A DNA stretch of 64,000 nt from Zipacnadum sp036504235 (GTDB lineage Bacteria > Armatimonadota > Zipacnadia > Zipacnadales > Zipacnadaceae): the NCBI GenBank assembly GCA_036504235.1, contig DASXVN010000003.1, positions 5,402 to 69,401 on the forward strand, given 5' to 3'. Positions 28,201 through 36,187 of the stretch are shown one piece after another. Numbering within the stretch: the first letter of the stretch is position 1; each line of letters begins with the position of its first letter. Both the position numbers and the translations under genes were made by a program. The notes below the pieces were generated by a model that saw only the letters and a list, made by a program, of their open reading frames with translations, ran no database searches and had not been told where the DNA came from.

Positions 28201-28780
28201 GGGGAAGAAGGGCACGGGCTACCGCGCCGAGATCTATGCGCTGGAGGGCGAGCCGACGGAGGCGGCCCTGGCCGGGATGTTGGATCCCGCAGGCCTACAA
28301 GCAACGGTCGGCACGCCTGTCCTCGGCCGACTGCCCTATACCTTCGCCGCCTCGCAGGGCGCGGCGCGGCTGCACGTCACCGACCTGAGCAGCATCCCCT
28401 TCGAGTGGATTCCGCTGGAGATTCGCGGACTGCGCACGGACGCGACTGCCTATTACCTGGAACCGGGCGCCGACAAGCTTCGGCCGATCGGCGTGGACCC
28501 GGACGGCGTCGGGCGCGTGGTCCTGTGGCGAGGCAAGCATAACGTGGACGTCTTCCTCGGCCACCCGATTCTCTGCTCGGACCCGGACATCCACTACGAC
28601 GCCGTGCGGCTCGCGGACGGGACCTGGATCCTGGACGCCAACAACCCCACCGACCAGGACCGCAGTATCGTGTTCTCCTGGAATCCCGCCTACCCCGGAA
28701 GCGGACCGCTGCCCGGCAAGCTCACCCTGGCCCGCGGCACCCGCGTGCAGTACACCCTCAAGGAGGCACCTCATGCTTAG
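25208..28780 (+). CDS. Giant secreted ThuA-like/PHP-like family protein, copy 3
   Basis: 1,190 residues; GTG start at 25208, 7 nt after TAGGAGGT. Signal peptide GIIVVLLVLVALAGGTQVLA. Residues ~37-340 are ThuA/GATase-like (LLIIDENRGGGYW, KFMNAGGGVLIVPP, GAGRLAVFG, RPSDGWQLLSNLYRYLGEP). Residues ~385-470 are PHP-like and the least eroded of the four: LVGAHTAYSTGQGT keeps one His, IVVLEDL replaces TDH, and YPGFEYK keeps a Glu. Then a CehA-like beta region (LAEILLYDGDHSLYRRF) and a ~500-residue beta-rich C-terminus. Its last 8 nt overlap the downstream SUMF1-like gene, implying translational coupling. Function unknown; exported. Confidence 0.87.
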   Translation: MTPSQHLRGIIVVLLVLVALAGGTQVLAQGTPAAAGPSLLIIDENRGGGYWNPVGLQEMLDAGFQVGMTPAGQTTDEQLKHFNVALVLAVAPNFATDLQPKLEKFMNAGGGVLIVPPANQPVMNGGLLPMLKWLKSLGATEPLQGVFDPDRRQVIDWCKWPGAPEYVWTSEIEPSPITAGVKTIWYRTGASANFEPLSAPFELDAQWTPLVRTGPDSHTVSWSESAYEPTFMTKDLQTVFGEFYTAPGRKQGRLPLLAVRPVGAGRLAVFGCFPQDWFWTPYVPALGAVTLHKGFGDRPSDGWQLLSNLYRYLGEPSQASGALGGYTTIKEQLFRAVPGPPAPYDWKNGAEGGLGASFAGADPLLRGGITPASAASATATLPAVPRGLVGAHTAYSTGQGTVAQWAAAGKAAGLDFIVVLEDLAFMNATKWEQLKADCKAASDDSFLIYPGFEYKQELGTRGYFLNRDWMWPADPTWLTRDGKRITTTHIFGENTGPLTLWLGYDQPVFNSTQYTAGFFSHGTDPTPSWGHRGYGSFAVFSRDRDQVLDSVGQSLPQFLTQQSEKLHISPMGLSLLYAPQEIPAAVKRGGPFLTLLGQKKDMGPLLDHGGAYCYNGRASGLCATTGPSILTWNSSYTVGYVVPRWNVAKREEDFFVLDNYRFRIRLAAASPLGLAEILLYDGDHSLYRRFLPGGKRQFEATLDFSNDQSRHLVMVVKDTAGGVAVSPELQTETWLNRHYLCADRCNFGVGNGGQGAWYDFPGPYTTQLGPETMCVGRWYRPIISADVLALRADLDTRFETGGGYEYMWGNPWHTYYQTWPLEQMNLHRTTYYWRGQYGGDIYFTEEYFPAGLDSIWDFPKPAQPFYPECRWPVDPAMAALPQWKLTGHTLNECNLTADVTFQQPLVEALTVTKDYTPGKASYDFRIAGQRLTGPLPEAGAPALVKEGLAPASGLYCLTGEAGKTGWSWYVTGANLTWRLRAEAGKATLQIGWPVPAKQGKKGTGYRAEIYALEGEPTEAALAGMLDPAGLQATVGTPVLGRLPYTFAASQGAARLHVTDLSSIPFEWIPLEIRGLRTDATAYYLEPGADKLRPIGVDPDGVGRVVLWRGKHNVDVFLGHPILCSDPDIHYDAVRLADGTWILDANNPTDQDRSIVFSWNPAYPGSGPLPGKLTLARGTRVQYTLKEAPHA

Positions 28781-29618
28781 GAAGACCCCTTACCTGGCTC
28801 TCGCCTGGTTCGCCGCCAGCCTGCTCGCCGGAGCCGTATCCGCGCAGGCGCCCGCGCCCTTCGTCAACTCAGCGGGCATGAAGCTGGTGCCGATCAAAGC
28901 CGGCACGTATCTGTTCGCCGGCAAGCACCTGGACAACCCGTTCCTGTTCCCGCAGCCGACCAGCTTCACGGTGACCCTCGACCACGACTTCTACCTGGGC
29001 ACCACCGAGGTCACCCAGGAGCAGTACCAGAAGGTCATGGGGAGCAACCCCTCCGTCTTTCGAGCGCCGAATCACCCGGTGGATAGTGTAAGCTGGGACG
29101 AGGCGATGGCGTTCTGCCAGCGCCTCTCGGCCCAGGCCGCCGAGAAGGCGGCCGGGCGGGTCTACTCCCTGCCCAGCGAGCGCCAGTGGCAGTTCGCCGC
29201 ACGCGCCGGGAGCGACAGCCTGTTCCCCTACGGCAACGACGACGAAACGAAGATCGCCACCGTCGCCGTCTGCCGGGACAGCTACACCGACGCGCGCCCG
29301 ACCGCGACCGGCCCGGCCGGGGGCAAGCAGCCCAACGCCTGGGGCCTGTACGACGTGCTGGGGAATGTCTGGGAGTGGTGTCTGGACTGCCAGCCGCTGC
29401 TAGACGCGGCCGGAACCGTGGTCGCGGTCAACGTCAGCGACTACACCAGCCGGGACCTGGTGTGGGACAAGGGCGAGGGGCGCGTGATCGTCGGCGGCGG
29501 CTGGGACAACGACTTCCGCGCCTGCAACCTCGCCGCCCGCTACGGGGTCTACCCCACCCGGAAGGCCAACGACATCGGCTTCCGCGTGCGGTGTATCGTG
29601 GGCGGAGAGGCGAAGTAG
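28773..29618 (+). CDS. Secreted SUMF1/FGE-fold protein, probably not a formylglycine-generating enzyme
   Basis: 281 residues; ATG preceded by AAGGAGG and lying inside the end of copy 3 (8-nt overlap). Signal peptide LALAWFAASLLAGAVSA. FGE-sulfatase family marks: FYLGTTEVTQEQYQKVMG, YSLPSERQWQFAARAG, GLYDVLGNVWEWC, RVIVGGGWDNDFRAC and NDIGFRVRC. In true FGEs the segment after GG[SG] carries a Cys pair; here the first Cys position is D/N and only one Cys remains nearby, so catalysis is doubtful. No sulfatase is present in the window. Its tight coupling to copy 3 suggests a partner or carbohydrate/protein-binding role, which is inference. Confidence 0.82.
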   Translation: MLRKTPYLALAWFAASLLAGAVSAQAPAPFVNSAGMKLVPIKAGTYLFAGKHLDNPFLFPQPTSFTVTLDHDFYLGTTEVTQEQYQKVMGSNPSVFRAPNHPVDSVSWDEAMAFCQRLSAQAAEKAAGRVYSLPSERQWQFAARAGSDSLFPYGNDDETKIATVAVCRDSYTDARPTATGPAGGKQPNAWGLYDVLGNVWEWCLDCQPLLDAAGTVVAVNVSDYTSRDLVWDKGEGRVIVGGGWDNDFRACNLAARYGVYPTRKANDIGFRVRCIVGGEAK

Positions 29619-29636
29619 GGCTCGCCGCAAACACTC

Positions 29637-29837
29637 ATGAGCAAGAAACGCCTGCGCAAACAGCAAAAGGAGCGCCTGGCGACCGCGGGCTACGTCAAGA
29701 CCCGCAACCCGATCGCCTACGATCACGCGCACGGGGCGCACATCAAGGGCGGGGTCCAGGGCGGCGACGACCGCGCGCAAAATCGTCGCGAACGCCGGCA
29801 GGCGCGGGAGGAATCACGGCAGATGCGGGACGAATGA
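29637..29837 (+). CDS. Small highly basic hypothetical protein
   Basis: 66 residues starting MSKKRLRKQQKERLATAGYV, with about a third Lys/Arg, ending RRERRQAREESRQMRDE. It contains KTRNPIAYDHAHGAHIKGG, a pattern reminiscent of small basic proteins that carry NP.A.DP...KGG, but no family can be named. It starts 18 nt after the SUMF1-like stop on the same strand, with no strong ribosome-binding site (GAGG lies about 27 nt upstream). A nucleic-acid- or ribosome-associated role is a guess from charge. Confidence 0.55.
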   Translation: MSKKRLRKQQKERLATAGYVKTRNPIAYDHAHGAHIKGGVQGGDDRAQNRRERRQAREESRQMRDE

Positions 29838-29920
29838 ACTAGTGCCCGGCGGGCAGGTGGAACGCCGCTGCTCCGAGAAGTGGTTCCTCCGCCCAGCTAG
29901 CCGTGAGGGAGGCTCGTGCC

Positions 29921-32806
29921 ATGCGCATCCTCAGTCTCATGGCCGTACTGACTTTCGCGACCGTGGCCGTGGCCCAGGAGACCCCGCTGGTCTTCTCCGG
30001 CGCGGTGCGGCTGCCGGACGAACGCCCGGCGGCCGGGGCGCAGCTCTGGCTGGTCGCTGCGGGGCAGGACCAGTACCCTCAGCCCACGGTCGTGGCGACG
30101 ACCACCGCCGACGCCCAGGGGCGCTTCGCCTTCCCCGCTACCCCGGCGCTACCCGGTGCGTGGCCCACGTACTGCGTCTGCGCCCGCGCCGAGGGGTATG
30201 CCCTCGCCTGGACCGACCGGCTGACGCGCGGCGATACCGCCCTCAGCCTGCTCTTGCAGCCCGCCTTCCCCCTGCGGGGCAAGATCACCGACAGCGCGGG
30301 GCAGCCGGTGGCCGGGCTGCAGCCGCGGCTGAGCTTCCTGGAGCACGACACGGGCTTTGACCCGCTGGCCTTTACGTACTTCGGCGCCGCCTGCGAACCG
30401 CCCGCGGAACTCTCCGCTCTGCTGGCGCCCCCCACCGACGCGGGTGGCGCCTTCACCCTCACCGGCCTGCCCGCGGGCGTGTACGTCTCGCTGAGTTTCG
30501 ACTCCCCCGCCTACGCCCACACTCGCCTGAACCGCGACTGGGCGACGCTCATGACCGGAGCGCCGCTGGCGGTCACCCTGCCGAAGCCGGCCACGCTCAG
30601 CGGCCGCGTCCGGCGCGCGGACGGCACGCCCGCCGCCGGGCTGAAGATCGCCGCTCTGGCGCAAAGCGCCGGCTCGGGCGTATCCTGGGGCCCCGGCTCG
30701 GCCACGACCGACGATCAGGGCCGCTACGCCCTGACCAACCTCCCGCCCGGCGCGTATCAGGTGTATCTCAACGAGCTGCCGGTCGAGTTCACGGCTCCGG
30801 CGCTGCTGGAGGTCAAGGTCGAGGAAGGCGCGACCGTGGAGGGGGCTGACTTCCAGTTGGAGCGCGGTATCGAGATCACCGGCCGCGCCACCGACCAGGC
30901 GACGGGGGCGCCGCTGGCGGGCGTCGGCGTCTGCTGCAACACCGCCCAGCAGCCCGCCGCGGGCATGGGCTGGCCCGTGGTAAAGACCGGCGACGACGGC
31001 CGCTATGTCCTGCGCGCTCCCGCCGGCCCGGCCACCTTGCGGCCGTTCGGCCTCCCGCCCGGCTGGCGCGGCGTCGGCAAATGGGGCGGGGATTCCCGCC
31101 GCTTCACCCTGACCACCGGCGAGACGCCCCCCGCGGTGGATTTCGTTTTTGTCCGCTCGACGCCGCTTAAGGGCAGCCTCGTGGATGACCAGGGCCGCCC
31201 GGTACCCGGCGCGCACGCCCTGTACTACGCCAATGAGGACTTCGGCTCGCGGCACAACCTCATCGCCGACGAGCGCGGCGAATTCAGCCTGGATATCCGC
31301 CCCGATGTGACCGGCGTGCTCCTCGCCTACTCGGGCGAGGCCCTGACCACCAGCCCCACCGTCGTCCCGCCGGGCCAGACCGGACCGTTCGTCCTGCGCC
31401 TAACCGCCAACGCTCGCCCGAGCCTGACCGGCCGCGTGGTGGGCGACGACGGCAGGCCGATTCCCTACGCGATCGTCCGCGTGGACTCGACGGTCGGCGA
31501 CCCCGCGGGAGGCCCCTACGCCCACGCCTTCCTGATCGGGACCGCCCTCGCGGACGCTGCGGGGCGCTTCACCCTGCGCGCCGTCTGGCCCGGAGCACAG
31601 CTCAAGCTACGTCTTCGCGCCGGCGGCTATTCCGAGCACGAGGGGGACCTCCCCGCGCTCAAGACCGCGGAGGCCCGCGACCTGGGCGACATAACCCTCC
31701 CCACCGCCGATGTGGTGATCACGGGTGTGGTGCTCGACGAGAAGGGCAAGCCGGTGCCGGGCGCCGTGTTGGACGCATCGCGGATCGGGGGGCAGTTCAG
31801 CTACCGCCGGATGGCCACCACCGACACCGCCGGGCGTTTTCGCCTCGCCGAATTGCCGCGCGAGCCAGTACGGATTGAGGCGGACCAATTCCAGTTCGAC
31901 GGCAACGACGTCACTACCACCGGCAAGTCTCAGGACGTGGTTATGCGCGTGATCCGCCGCCGCGACCAGGTGTTGTTTACCCAGAAGCTAGACCCGCCGC
32001 CGACCGCTGAGATCAGGGGCGTGAAGTACACCTTGCGGGCGGTGTACCGCTTCCAGACCCTGTCGCCCCGGAACGAGGTCGGGCAATACCTGGCGCTGGA
32101 CCTGGACCCGGGCGGACGGGCCGTGACCGCTGCCGACGATCAAGGGAAGGTGCTGGGGGCCGGGCCGCATCTGAACGTGGATAACCGCTACCTGCCGAGT
32201 GTCGCGCTTCCCGCCGCGGGCGCGCAGGCGCTGGCGGAGGTGCGACTGTCCGACGCCTCCGCCGCGCCGCAGCCGACCGAGACGCTCGGCCCCTTCTCGC
32301 CGCAGGTGCCCGGCGCGATTCCGAACATGATGCTGTGGTTCCTGGGCTGGCAGCCGGACTCGCTCTTGCCCGCAGGCCCGACCCCAGCCGGCCCCGCGCC
32401 GTACCTGGGAGCGAGATTCTACGCGCTGGCCACAGCCCGGTGGCGCTACCGCCTCCTCGGCGGGGTGGCCGGGGACGACGCGCTCCGGCTGTTGCCGGTC
32501 GGCGAGTGGACCTACGACCCGGCCACGGACACGCTGACGCTCCCGGAGGCGCTCCAGCCCCGCGAGCGGGAACTGCGTCAGGAGGCCCTGGGCGCGCTGG
32601 CCACGCTCCGGCTGGGCACGCCGAACCTGCCCGAGGGAGCGCTGGTGCAGGGCTTCTGGCTGCAATCCGCCGGGGGCCACGGGAACGCGCCCCTGCCCGC
32701 CACGGCGACGATCACCCGCGAACCGTATCTCCTGCCCACCTGGTCGGAGGTCCTGGCCCGCAACGTGCCCCTGCCTCCGGAGTTGACCCATAGCAAGACC
32801 TTTTGA
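29921..32806 (+). CDS. Secreted CarboxypepD_reg/CNA-B-like repeat protein
   Basis: 961 residues from the ATG at 29921, with AGGGAGG 8 nt upstream; an in-frame GTG at 29903 is less likely. Signal peptide ILSLMAVLTFATVAVA. It has at least five tandem carboxypeptidase-regulatory-like beta-sandwich repeats, each with a line such as GKITDSAGQPVAGLQP, GRVRRADGTPAAGLKI, GSLVDDQGRPVPGAHA, GRVVGDDGRPIPYAIV and GVVLDEKGKPVPGAVL, then T..DA.GRF.L...P.G. The last ~270 residues are a distinct beta-rich region with no repeat. Such repeats are structural or adhesive modules in surface proteins. It ends only 10 bp from the convergent gene at 32817. Confidence 0.8.
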   Translation: MRILSLMAVLTFATVAVAQETPLVFSGAVRLPDERPAAGAQLWLVAAGQDQYPQPTVVATTTADAQGRFAFPATPALPGAWPTYCVCARAEGYALAWTDRLTRGDTALSLLLQPAFPLRGKITDSAGQPVAGLQPRLSFLEHDTGFDPLAFTYFGAACEPPAELSALLAPPTDAGGAFTLTGLPAGVYVSLSFDSPAYAHTRLNRDWATLMTGAPLAVTLPKPATLSGRVRRADGTPAAGLKIAALAQSAGSGVSWGPGSATTDDQGRYALTNLPPGAYQVYLNELPVEFTAPALLEVKVEEGATVEGADFQLERGIEITGRATDQATGAPLAGVGVCCNTAQQPAAGMGWPVVKTGDDGRYVLRAPAGPATLRPFGLPPGWRGVGKWGGDSRRFTLTTGETPPAVDFVFVRSTPLKGSLVDDQGRPVPGAHALYYANEDFGSRHNLIADERGEFSLDIRPDVTGVLLAYSGEALTTSPTVVPPGQTGPFVLRLTANARPSLTGRVVGDDGRPIPYAIVRVDSTVGDPAGGPYAHAFLIGTALADAAGRFTLRAVWPGAQLKLRLRAGGYSEHEGDLPALKTAEARDLGDITLPTADVVITGVVLDEKGKPVPGAVLDASRIGGQFSYRRMATTDTAGRFRLAELPREPVRIEADQFQFDGNDVTTTGKSQDVVMRVIRRRDQVLFTQKLDPPPTAEIRGVKYTLRAVYRFQTLSPRNEVGQYLALDLDPGGRAVTAADDQGKVLGAGPHLNVDNRYLPSVALPAAGAQALAEVRLSDASAAPQPTETLGPFSPQVPGAIPNMMLWFLGWQPDSLLPAGPTPAGPAPYLGARFYALATARWRYRLLGGVAGDDALRLLPVGEWTYDPATDTLTLPEALQPRERELRQEALGALATLRLGTPNLPEGALVQGFWLQSAGGHGNAPLPATATITREPYLLPTWSEVLARNVPLPPELTHSKTF

Positions 32807-32816
32807 GGCAGGCGCT

Positions 32817-34754
32817 CTACCCGCCCGCCGGCGGCGCGGCCAGCAGCTTGCTCAGCAGGTCGCGCCACTCCCGGGTGCGGGTGAACAGGCGCTGGCCCGC
32901 GGGCGCATCGCCGAGCGCCGTGCCGGTGAGGGCGATCACCCGGCCCTCCCCCACCTTCCAGACAACCGCCACCGGCCGGCCCGGGCAGGTGAGCAAGGCG
33001 CGGGCTCCCGGCTTGAGGGTGAAGCGCTCCGTGGCATACTCCATGACCGCCCCGGCGGCTAGCGGCTGGCCCCCGGCAACGACCTGCACCGGCGCCGCAC
33101 CCAACGCCTCTAGCTGGCCCGGACCCTTCGCGCGGGGCACGCACGTCACCGGCAGCAGATCCGCCAGCGGACTGCCGATCAGATGGCCGCGACTATACGC
33201 CCACAGGTCGCCGCCGTAGAGCAACGTCCCCCCGTGGGTGACGAAGTCCTTGAGCATCTCCTGCCCCCCGGCCCCCAGCGCCGCCGTGTCCACGTTGAGC
33301 ACCGCGATCACGTCGAAGCCCATGAGGTCCTCGTAGGAGGCCGGGAAGTAGCTGACCTGCGCCGGCCAGGTCCCCGCCGGGCTGAAGTAGGACGGCGTGA
33401 CCTGCGCCCCCCACGCCGACAGGCTCCCCGAGGGCAAGTACTCCTTCGCGAAGGGGCCCTGGCAGAGCAGCACGCGCGGGGTCGCGTTGCGGGTCTTCTC
33501 GATGCGATCCGGCTTGAGGAAGGTCACGTGGCGCTCGGGCGGCGCTAGCGCGTAGAGCGGCGACCCGTCCACCTGCCGGTTGTCGCCATACTTCGCGCCA
33601 AACCATGTCTCGAAGCTCTCATCCACCGGACCCGCGGCGGTCTGGCCCTGCACCCGGAAGCGCAAGACCACCGGCTCCGCCGGGTCGTGCGGCGCGGAGA
33701 AGCTCAGCGCCGTCGGCTGCAGACCGACCTGCGCGATCTCCTGCGCGGGCAGCGGCAGCGCCTGGCGGCCCTGACGGACCAGGATCAGCTCCGGCGTCAC
33801 GGTGACCTTGGTCAGGGGCGTGTCGGCGGCCGCGAGCTGCAGCGCCACCGTCAGATTGCCGCCCTGGTCCGCCGGCGCCACCGCGGCGACCAGCGTCCGC
33901 GAGGCGTAGTCCACGCGCGCCAGACCGGCCAGCGGGTAGAGCACGAAGTCCGTCTTCCAGGCCTTGCCGACCGGCAAGCCGACGGCGTTGTACTGCCACT
34001 CGTTGGTGTAGTAGGCCATGCAGTTGTACAGGAACATCAGCTCGTCATAGCGCATCACGAAAGCCATGCCCAGGTGCGACTCCGCCCCCAGCACCGCCAT
34101 CCAGCCCTGCTGCGGGTCATGGACGAAACCGCTCTCCGGCTCGCCGGCGGTGAAGCTGTAGCGAATATTCAGCGGATCATACCGGGACATGCTCACGCCG
34201 CGCAGGCTGGGGCGGAAGGCCACCGGCGTCTCCGCCTTGCGCCCGCCCGGATAGAGCAGGCTCTGGCTCCAGTAGCCGGCCTGCTTACCCACCGGGCTGG
34301 CGTTCTCCATAGTGATTTCGACGTGCAGCAGCGGGCTACCGGCGGTGAGCGTCATGCGCCGGATCAGGCGGATGCCGGCCTGCGTGGTGGTGGTGCCGAC
34401 GCCCTGCGAGACGCGAGAGACCTCCAGCGTGACGGACTCGGGGCTCTGCGCAGCCACGCGGGCCTCGTAGGGGACGCTCAGGAACTCGCCCGGCCAGATC
34501 TGCTGCCAGAAGTGGTCGCCCAGCAAGAAGCAGCCGTCGCCGACCACCTGCTGGCCGGTCGCCTTGACCAGGTAGCGATCAATCTGGCCCCCCTGCGCCG
34601 GGTTCACGCGCAATTGCAGGTAGTCATTTTCGAGCACGTACTTGCCGTCCTGCTGGGTCACGGTCACCGGCGCCGCCGGCGCGCCGGAGGCCCAGCAGGC
34701 CGCCAGCAGCGTCCCGAGAACCGGCAGAATCCAGAGTCGTCTCAGGTTCTTCAT
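32817..34754 (-). CDS. Secreted mutarotase-like + ThuA/GATase-like protein
   Basis: 645 residues. The ATG overlaps the GH30 stop (ATGA, 4 nt), implying translational coupling. Signal peptide LWILPVLGTLLAACWASGAPA. Residues ~28-320 are a beta-sandwich like galactose-mutarotase-type or glycoside hydrolase accessory domains (VLENDYLQLRVNPAQGGQID, HVEITMENASPVGKQAGYWS). Residues ~435-640 are a ThuA/GATase-like Rossmann module: GFDVIAVLNVDTAALG, LKDFVTHGGTLLYGGD, SPLADLLPVT, KVGEGRVIALTGTALGDAPA. The same module ends the proteins at 37682-39052 and 56750-58591. No catalytic Cys-His-Glu triad is evident. Last gene of the leftward GH4-GH30 run. Confidence 0.72.
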   Translation of the reverse strand: MKNLRRLWILPVLGTLLAACWASGAPAAPVTVTQQDGKYVLENDYLQLRVNPAQGGQIDRYLVKATGQQVVGDGCFLLGDHFWQQIWPGEFLSVPYEARVAAQSPESVTLEVSRVSQGVGTTTTQAGIRLIRRMTLTAGSPLLHVEITMENASPVGKQAGYWSQSLLYPGGRKAETPVAFRPSLRGVSMSRYDPLNIRYSFTAGEPESGFVHDPQQGWMAVLGAESHLGMAFVMRYDELMFLYNCMAYYTNEWQYNAVGLPVGKAWKTDFVLYPLAGLARVDYASRTLVAAVAPADQGGNLTVALQLAAADTPLTKVTVTPELILVRQGRQALPLPAQEIAQVGLQPTALSFSAPHDPAEPVVLRFRVQGQTAAGPVDESFETWFGAKYGDNRQVDGSPLYALAPPERHVTFLKPDRIEKTRNATPRVLLCQGPFAKEYLPSGSLSAWGAQVTPSYFSPAGTWPAQVSYFPASYEDLMGFDVIAVLNVDTAALGAGGQEMLKDFVTHGGTLLYGGDLWAYSRGHLIGSPLADLLPVTCVPRAKGPGQLEALGAAPVQVVAGGQPLAAGAVMEYATERFTLKPGARALLTCPGRPVAVVWKVGEGRVIALTGTALGDAPAGQRLFTRTREWRDLLSKLLAAPPAGG

Positions 34755-36091
34755 GTGGACCTCACGAAGGTATTAATAGACGAGGGGGGCAGGCACCCGC
34801 CGACGGCGCCGGTGGCTCCCTGGAAGGCGAAGTCGCGCGCGTCGGCATGCGGGTTCTGGACCGCCACGACTACCGTGCCGTCCGGGTTTTCGAAGGCCAG
34901 GCTGTTGCCGGTCCAGGGACCCCGCAAGCAGATCCGCCGGGCGCCGGGCGCGACGAAGCGACTCAGGTGCTTCATCACATAGAACTCGGGGTTGTAGGTG
35001 ACGCGCCGGGTCTCCGGGTCCACCGTAATCATCGCATTCTGCTTCCAGCCCCAGGTGCTCGTCCCTCCGGGCGGGAGCACCATGTTCCAGTAGGTATAGG
35101 CTTCCACGCCGTTGGTGAGGTAGTGCCAGAGCAGGTCGAAGGTGTGCATGGCGTGGCCCCACGAGTTGCTCCCCGAGCCGCACTCGCCCTCGCTCTGGAT
35201 CAGCCGCACCTCCGGCCAGCTCATCCGCATCCGCTGCACCTGCCCCCGGCCCGCCCACTGGAAGGACATGCCGGTGACCAAGCGCCGGCACGCTGCGTCG
35301 CTGAAGATCGTATTGCCCCAGGCGTTGTAGTCCCCGCGTTCGATGGTCCCGGCCCAGATCTCGCAGTCCAACTTCGCCCGCGAAAACCGCGGGCCGAGAT
35401 GGTCGCGGATGAAGTCCCGCATCTGCGCGCCGGTCCACAGACAGGAGGGAAATTTCTGATCCGAGTTCGGCTCGTTCTGCACGTGAATCGCCGTCACCGG
35501 CAGCCCCTCGGCGCGGTAGGCCTGGACAAAGCGCAGCAAGTAGAGGGCATAGGCCGCCAGGTTCTGGTCGGTCCCTACCAGCGTGCCGTGGTTGTAGGCC
35601 TGCGGAAATTTCATCCAGGTGGGCGGACTCCAGGGCGAGGCAAAGAGCGTGGTCTCGGGTTGGATCGCCAGCGCCGCGCGCAGGTACGGCAGCAGATGCT
35701 TCTGGTCGCGCTCGATGGAGAAGTGCTTCATGGCGAAGTCGCCGGCGGTCTCGTTGTGGCTGTACCAGCTCTCGGCGTAGTCGTTCGCCCCAATGGGGAC
35801 GCGGCAGTGGCGGAAGCGGCAACTGTCCTGCCGGGGGGCGAACAGGCTCCGCAACACCCGGTCGCGGGCGGTGGGAGTGAGCGGCTGCAGCGCCTTCCAG
35901 CCCAGCTCATTGAAACAACCGCCGAATCCGCGCCAGGTCTGGTCTCGTTCCCCGGTATCGGCCAGCCCGCCGGAGCTGCTCTCGGTCGCCGGCGCCAAGC
36001 TGGTCCAGGGCTCCCCGGCGGTCGTGCAGATCCACAGCACCGCCGGCCGCGCCTTCCGGGCGGGGGTAGTCGTTGTCGCTTTCGTCGCCAT
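34751..36091 (-). CDS. GH30-family glycoside hydrolase (cytosolic)
   Basis: 446 residues; the ATG at 36091 follows AGGAGGAAAGGG. There is no signal peptide. Family marks: GFGGCFNELGWKAL, RVPIGANDYAESWYS, LFASPWSPPTWMK, and the acid/base Glu in HVQNEPN (E207) with the nucleophile Glu in LIQSEGECG (E301; E303 is less likely). GH30 members cleave beta-glucosyl, xylosyl or fucosyl links with retention; the exact substrate cannot be read. Upstream lie a relic of the 456-residue ThuA-like gene and then GH4; downstream the start of the 645-residue gene overlaps by 4 nt. A body-deleted second copy lies at 37482-37670. Confidence 0.85.
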   Translation of the reverse strand: MATKATTTTPARKARPAVLWICTTAGEPWTSLAPATESSSGGLADTGERDQTWRGFGGCFNELGWKALQPLTPTARDRVLRSLFAPRQDSCRFRHCRVPIGANDYAESWYSHNETAGDFAMKHFSIERDQKHLLPYLRAALAIQPETTLFASPWSPPTWMKFPQAYNHGTLVGTDQNLAAYALYLLRFVQAYRAEGLPVTAIHVQNEPNSDQKFPSCLWTGAQMRDFIRDHLGPRFSRAKLDCEIWAGTIERGDYNAWGNTIFSDAACRRLVTGMSFQWAGRGQVQRMRMSWPEVRLIQSEGECGSGSNSWGHAMHTFDLLWHYLTNGVEAYTYWNMVLPPGGTSTWGWKQNAMITVDPETRRVTYNPEFYVMKHLSRFVAPGARRICLRGPWTGNSLAFENPDGTVVVAVQNPHADARDFAFQGATGAVGGCLPPSSINTFVRST

Positions 36092-36107
36092 TGTTATCCC
36101 TTTCCTC

Positions 36108-36187
36108 CTACGGGTTTCCCGCCAGGAGGGCTGCCATCAGCCGCGGCCGCCAGTCCAGGCCCAGGCCGCGCAGCCCCTCCGCGGGCT
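36108..36187 (-). pseudogene. 3'-end relic of a second copy of the 456-residue ThuA-like gene
   Basis: 36108-36148 matches 37682-37722 almost base for base, including the stop codon and the LMAALLAGN codons. 36143-36187 then matches 37911-37960. The 194 bp between the two GCGGCC copies of the intact gene are missing here, so the relic looks like a deletion between short direct repeats. It abuts the GH4 stop codon (36186-36188) and sits immediately upstream of the GH30 ribosome-binding site, as the intact gene does next to the GH30 remnant. Confidence 0.85.

Noticed and set aside
28773..29618. Active formylglycine-generating enzyme
   Set aside because: Family fold is clear but the catalytic Cys pair is not, and no sulfatase is present.
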